Of a stretch of 64,000 nt of DNA, positions 59,332 to 64,000 are shown in pieces; the first letter of the stretch is position 1, and each line of letters opens with the position of its first letter. The notes under the pieces were generated by a model, which was not told the origin of the DNA, did no database searches, and saw only the letters and a list, made by a program, of their open reading frames with translations. The DNA comes from Gymnopus androsaceus JB14. Taxonomy: Eukaryota > Basidiomycota > Agaricomycetes > Agaricales > Omphalotaceae. The DNA is taken from assembly GCA_009733575.1 (NCBI GenBank), contig ML769458.1, positions 62,001 to 126,000 of the forward strand. Direction: 5' to 3'. The translations under genes and the position numbers were made by a program.

Positions 59332-62300
59332 ATGAACAGATCAACCAATGAGTCCGAGAATCATTATGATTCAACTCGCATCCACGACAACATGCGCAAC
59401 GTCATCAACAACTCGAACACGCATGCCCCAGAGCATACATGGCAGTCTGACAGTAGTCGAGCGACCACTCGGAGTGTTCCATCGGAACCTTCAAGTGTGG
59501 GAACATCAAATCCCGCCCAGTCTGTTGAATTTTACCAACAGCTGGAAAAAGTTTCTCGAGCTTGTGCAGATGCACAAGAGAATAGCATGAACATAGCTCG
59601 ATCTTGTGCTACTGCACAAGAAAATAGCCTGAACGTAACTCGCGAGTTTTCCAAACTCATGGAGTTTTTCGTGAACAGCTTAGGCCAAGGAGGTGATGTA
59701 AGAACCCCTCCGAATTTGGGTACAGATACTGCATCTCATGCAGGAACCATGTCCCCTCTGATGCTGAGGCCCAGAGAGGGTGTGGAGGAACCGAGTACCC
59801 ACGGCGGAGGTGCCCCAGTCGCCGACATTAAGTCTGAGACTAAGGATCATTCCGTCCCCGAGAGACGACGTGAATCTGGAGTACCTCCAGTAACGACAAC
59901 TTCTCACCGGATACCCTCTGGCGGATTCCATTCCGCATCAGAGACTCAGGTAGCCACACCTGCATTTCATGCAGGTGAATTTCCTGTTAACCGTAACAAT
60001 TACGCTACGGTTGACGATGAACCAATGGAGACTTCCATTGGCCATCTGGGACAAGTCCCAGACAAAGACTTTGAAGAGCTCCGTCAACAGTTGGCCCTGT
60101 ACGACGAAGAACGGGCCAAAGTTAAGGCTCAAATGGATAGGATCCACAATCCTACCCTAGGAGATAAGCTACCGGGAGCATTTAATAACTCCCCCATTGT
60201 AGCGTTCTCGCATACTGCAATGGTACAAACTACCGCTGCCGACCCACCGCCTGACACACAGGTTGCAGCCCCATCTAATGTCAAAAGCTGACAAGAATGG
60301 GAAGACCGAGTTGCTATACAGCGACTCAGGAATAGCGACCTCCGAGCATCCGGAGTGTCAAAATACCCAGACCAGGGTATTGGCTTTAATTACAACGGAT
60401 TCCCCGTTGACAAGGCCAAAACTCCCCGACATATATGGGATAGAGGATCTGCTTTAGATCCCCCGTGTCTCATTGAGGAGGTAGGTAATAGACCTACCTC
60501 TCAATACACCTCACACGGGAATGCATCCCGTGCTGGTTCGAGCAGAACCCAAGAAAGCCTTCACGAAAGTGAAGCCGGGGAACATGTAGGCGGACATGCT
60601 CCTCCCGGTGATAATGGCCCTCCTGGGGATGAAGGAGATAATGATGGCAATGGTAGGGACGACAAGGATTGTAAAGGCAAAAAGCCTTCCCGTTGTCACC
60701 ACACACCTTGGGATGATGATTCATCCTCAGATGAATCTCCCCCATCCTCTCCGCCATCTTCACCACCCGATTCCTCTCATTCAGAGGATTCTAGTTCGTC
60801 AGATGACAAATGGGTTGGTGCTTTCGCACCCAGAAACGAGCATCTTGATAAGAAATCTTGTCGCAAACTGCGAAAGAAAACTATCAAAAAGCTCAGAGCC
60901 AAGACAGAGGACAATGAATGTCGTGAGTCATGGCTCAAAGGTATTCTGAGAGAATACAAAAAGCAGATCAGACACTACTGCAACCGTGAACCGGTTCAGG
61001 GTACTGAAATGCCCAAGGGAGTCAAAGTCCCAAACCCTGCCAGGTTCACGGGTTCTAACGACATCAAAGAGTTCGACACTTGGCTACTAGCCATGCTCCG
61101 ATGGATTGTGATATCACAATTGGTCGGAAGGGTCAACAATGACCAACGTGTCCAAGTTGTAGGAAGCTACCTTGACGGAGACACGCTATGCTGGTACAAC
61201 AACGAAGTCACAGGACTTCATTGTTACCACATCAGCAAAAATGCTCTGGGCCTGAGATAGCCTAGGTAGCCTGGGTGACCTGAGATTACCCTATAGATCA
61301 ACCTCAGGTAGCCTGGGCAACCTGGGTGACCAGGGCAACTCAGGTTAATGGAGACTACCCTCTAGGGTACCCTGAAGTCACTCCATAGAGCTAACCTGGG
61401 TGAACCTGAGGAAGCCTGAGGAAACCTGAGCAACCTGAGGCAACCTGAGACAGTCTGAAACTTGGTTTAATTTTATACAACCTAAAGAGCCTAAATAACC
61501 TCGGGTTTTAAGCTATTAAATATATAGATGTTCTGTAATCAAAAGCAGACATTCCACTTGCTTGATAAATCATCTATAGATCAAAGTTGTAAGTAATTGC
61601 GCGAAATAAGCGCTTAAATAAGCGCCGAACCGCGTGGGCGCCTGTGAACTGCGTACAATCAAAAACCTGTTGATGGGGTCAAATCATATTCATCAAGAGT
61701 ATAACAGATTACCTCCTAAGCTTGCTACACTTAAACATGAGTCTGAATAACTTCAGTGAGCTGTTCCGAGATGTAAGTTAAGGTCAATAAGATATTAAGA
61801 AGCTTCTTCTAATAAGAATACATTAAGTGAGTCCAATAAGAACAATGAAATAGTATAAGTTGAGCAACATTGAGTGATAAGACTAAGTATAAAGACAGGT
61901 GAATAATGAGATAACTAAGATGTTTTTTAGATACCACTACTTATGATAGGCACCCTCAGGCTACCTCAGGTTACCTCAGGTTGCTCAGGCTGCCTCAGGT
62001 TTACTCAGGTTCACTCAGGGTAGCTCAGGGTAGCTCAGGGTAGCTCAGGCTACCTCAGGTTGACATAGGTTACCTATAACCACCTGAAAAGGCCAAGGAA
62101 AAAAGCCTAGGTCACAGGAAAGCCTTTGATAACCCAGGGCCCAGACCATTTTTGCTGATGCAGTTGAATTGGACTTTTGAGAAAGTCATACTGGGGCTAT
62201 TTGCCTGATTCGTACAGGCTACAACAATGCATGTAGCAGCTGAGAAGTTCGAGGCTACGACCTATGACCCCGAAAAGGGTGTTAGGGCATATAAAGCTGA

Positions 62301-64000
62301 ACTTCAGTGTTGGGGGTCAAGAATGACTCAACCACCAACGGCGTATGCCCTTAAGAAGAAATTCCTAGATGGGTTACCCACACATCTTATCTCTAAGATG
62401 ATAGCAAGATGGTTAAGACGGTGGAACGCATCAAGGACAATAAAGCCCTCGCAGACTACTACGTTGCGTCCAGCAAAAAGGCACAAAAAGTAGAGTCTCC
62501 TTACTTCAACAAGAGGTTGAAGACGGAACAATGAAGTTGGAATTCCCAACTTCCTTGACGTGCTGAAGAAGGCGCTACAATCAATGTTGATGGTAGACAC
62601 TTTCAATTCCAACACAAATTGGGTGAACGCCCCGGAAAGTCCTACAATAAGGACAAAGGTTGTAGGAATACAACCTTTAGACCCAAATTAGCTGCTAGTA
62701 CTTCTGTAGTAGTCAGTAAGCCATTTCAGAACGGAAATAGTAGTAACGCACCGAGCAAACTCTGCTACTTGTGCAGAAAGCTGGGCCACTTTGCAAATGA
62801 CCCTACATGCAAACGATATGGCAAACCTCGTTTATTCGCAATTCGCGAAGATGAGGTCCTCAAAACACTGTCCAAATCACCTTCTCAAGGAAGGAAGACC
62901 AGGATAATGATCCCGTCCCCGATCTCCAGGAGACAAACTCATCGGATGATGAGAGCTCTGCCGGTGAATGGGCGGAGCTGGATGATTACGATGAACCATA
63001 TATGGGTTGTCTAGCCAGAGATGACGATTTCTTTGGCTGCATCCATGAAATACTTCCTCTTCAGGAGGAAGACCCCCTTGAAGGAGCAGGTCCTCCCATC
63101 TTGCTTGAGGAAGATTACGATGAAGGAATGTTTCCTTCATTAGATCCCCAAAATCATCCATATAAAACGGATGAGGATTGTTATATGGCAATGGATGAAA
63201 ATCCATTGTCTGGAGAGAAATCTCCTAAAGCCAATTACAGGGTTCGCAAATCCAGCAAACCCATGGAAAGGCCAAATCGAGGCGATCCCAAGGATCACCA
63301 ACCGATAACCGTGTTAATGGATATCGGTGGCCAGTTGGCCCTCACTCTAATGGACTCGGGGTGCACTATCGAGGCACTGAGTCCCGCCCATGTCCATCTA
63401 ACTAATGGGAAAGTCCATCAGTTGACGGACCAGCATTCCCTACAATTGGGAACTGTTGGTAGTCGCGCCAAATTCAATTACGGCATGATGATGAAAACCT
63501 CCTATGGAGGGATAATTGAGGATGTCTACTACGACATTGTCAACATCAACCAATACGATGCCATTGTGGGTATGCGATTTATGCGTAAGCACAGCATCCA
63601 ACTCAACTTAGAGAAAGGACAAGTCCTTATTCGAGGGAATCCCGCACCTACTTTATCAGTGGGGGAGGACCACACCGAGCTTTTGAGGTGCTCGTCCATG
63701 AGACGAGATGCTCAAGCGGAAAAATTCCGCAGAAAAGACTCAGATTCGAGTCTAAATTGACTAGCTAATCGGGATACTAGGGATCCCGAAGCTAATCGTA
63801 AGGTAACAGTCGAAACTGTTATTGACAAGGAATACTTACGAGAGGAAATCAAACGTTCCGCTCGCAGTTTCCCTCAAAATTTCCCAGTAGTCCTTGAAAG
63901 CTTCAACGAGGACAATCCTTCGGGTTCACCGAAGGTGCAGAAGTTCACAGTAGACGATATCAATAAATATATTGAAATTGTCCAGGAATTCTCTCGGGAA
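59332..64000 (+). pseudogene. gypsy gag-protease-pol, with stops and an insertion
   Basis: From ATG 59332 one frame encodes a Gag with an acidic Ser/Pro-rich middle (60600-60830). It continues past a TGA at 60289-60291 up to the inserted element. After 62160 it goes on in register (FEKVILGLFA, then TGA at 62206-62208, then VQATTMHVAAEKF). A frame change lies near 62400. A zinc-knuckle-like CYLCRKLGHFANDPTC (CX2CX4HX6C) follows near 62760. After a frame change near 62890 comes an aspartic-protease domain with the active-site LMDSGCT (Asp codon 63353-63355). A TGA at 63758-63760 interrupts, and the frame stays open to the window end. The element is decayed. Confidence 0.85.
61230..62160. mobile_element. 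CATCAG-type element e (CCTCAGGTTACC words), 931 bp, inside gag
   Basis: CATCAGCAAAAATGCTCTGG at 61230 pairs with the inverted right end ending TTTTTGCTGATG at 62160. CA flanks both sides (61228-61229 and 62161-62162). Removing the element and one CA rejoins the gag codons in frame, which fixes both ends and the 2-bp duplication. Both sides of the interior are arrays of CCTCAGGTTACCTCAGG-like words in opposite orientation; the centre (61500-61940) is unique AT-rich sequence. Confidence 0.9.

Larger units (their letters stand above)
59024..64000 (+). mobile_element. Ty3/gypsy retrotransposon, runs off window
   Basis: Starts with a TGTAACGCCCC LTR end inside the copia integrase. It contains gag, a retropepsin-like protease and the start of pol on the plus strand. 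It is interrupted by the element at 61230-62160. Reverse transcriptase, integrase and the 3' LTR lie beyond the window. Confidence 0.85.

Overview
The window looks like a repeat-rich stretch of an Agaricomycete-type (Basidiomycota) fungal chromosome. Evidence: short GT-AG introns of about 45-75 bp, basidiomycete families (DUF6699-like protein, F-box proteins, TPR-CHAT protein, NIPA-like transporter, peroxisomal-type thiolase), and fungal hAT, Ty3/gypsy chromovirus and Ty1/copia elements. All calls come from reading the sequence and family knowledge; no database search was run.

Layout. 1-1317: 5'-clipped copy of a DUF6699-like pseudogene whose second copy lies at 36.5-38.6 kb. 1872-5405: decayed hAT transposon with perfect 8-bp target duplication. 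5.4-9.9 kb: gene-poor, with a 0.63-kb TA-flanked MITE carrying telomere-like repeats and a nested palindrome. 9968-16480: Ty3/gypsy chromovirus remnant on the minus strand (LTR, PPT, integrase, chromodomain) that carries a zinc-finger/coiled-coil gene on the opposite strand between pol and the LTR. 16.5-23.3 kb: gene-free, with several small inverted-repeat elements. 23.7-28.5 kb: a large UIM-TPR-CHAT gene on the minus strand with a 19-unit, 135-bp TPR array. 28.5-36.5 kb: gene-poor, with one MITE, a duplicated intron-exon unit and an unrecognised decayed coding locus. 39.7-54 kb: host-gene island with three F-box-like pseudogenes, a six-exon von Willebrand A (vWA) protein, a thiolase and a NIPA-like magnesium transporter. 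54.3-64 kb: nested transposon stack in which a Ty3/gypsy element sits inside a copia element, and each carries its own inserted non-autonomous element.

Most striking are two things. First, a family of non-autonomous elements shares a CA(T/C)CAG-type terminus with a 2-bp target duplication, but each interior is built from a different short word repeated in both orientations. One copy interrupts the gypsy gag so cleanly that removing it restores the frame. Second, the chromovirus remnant has an antisense accessory gene. Several conserved genes (thiolase, NIPA, TPR-CHAT) carry isolated one-base frameshifts, so small assembly indels should be considered before calling them dead.
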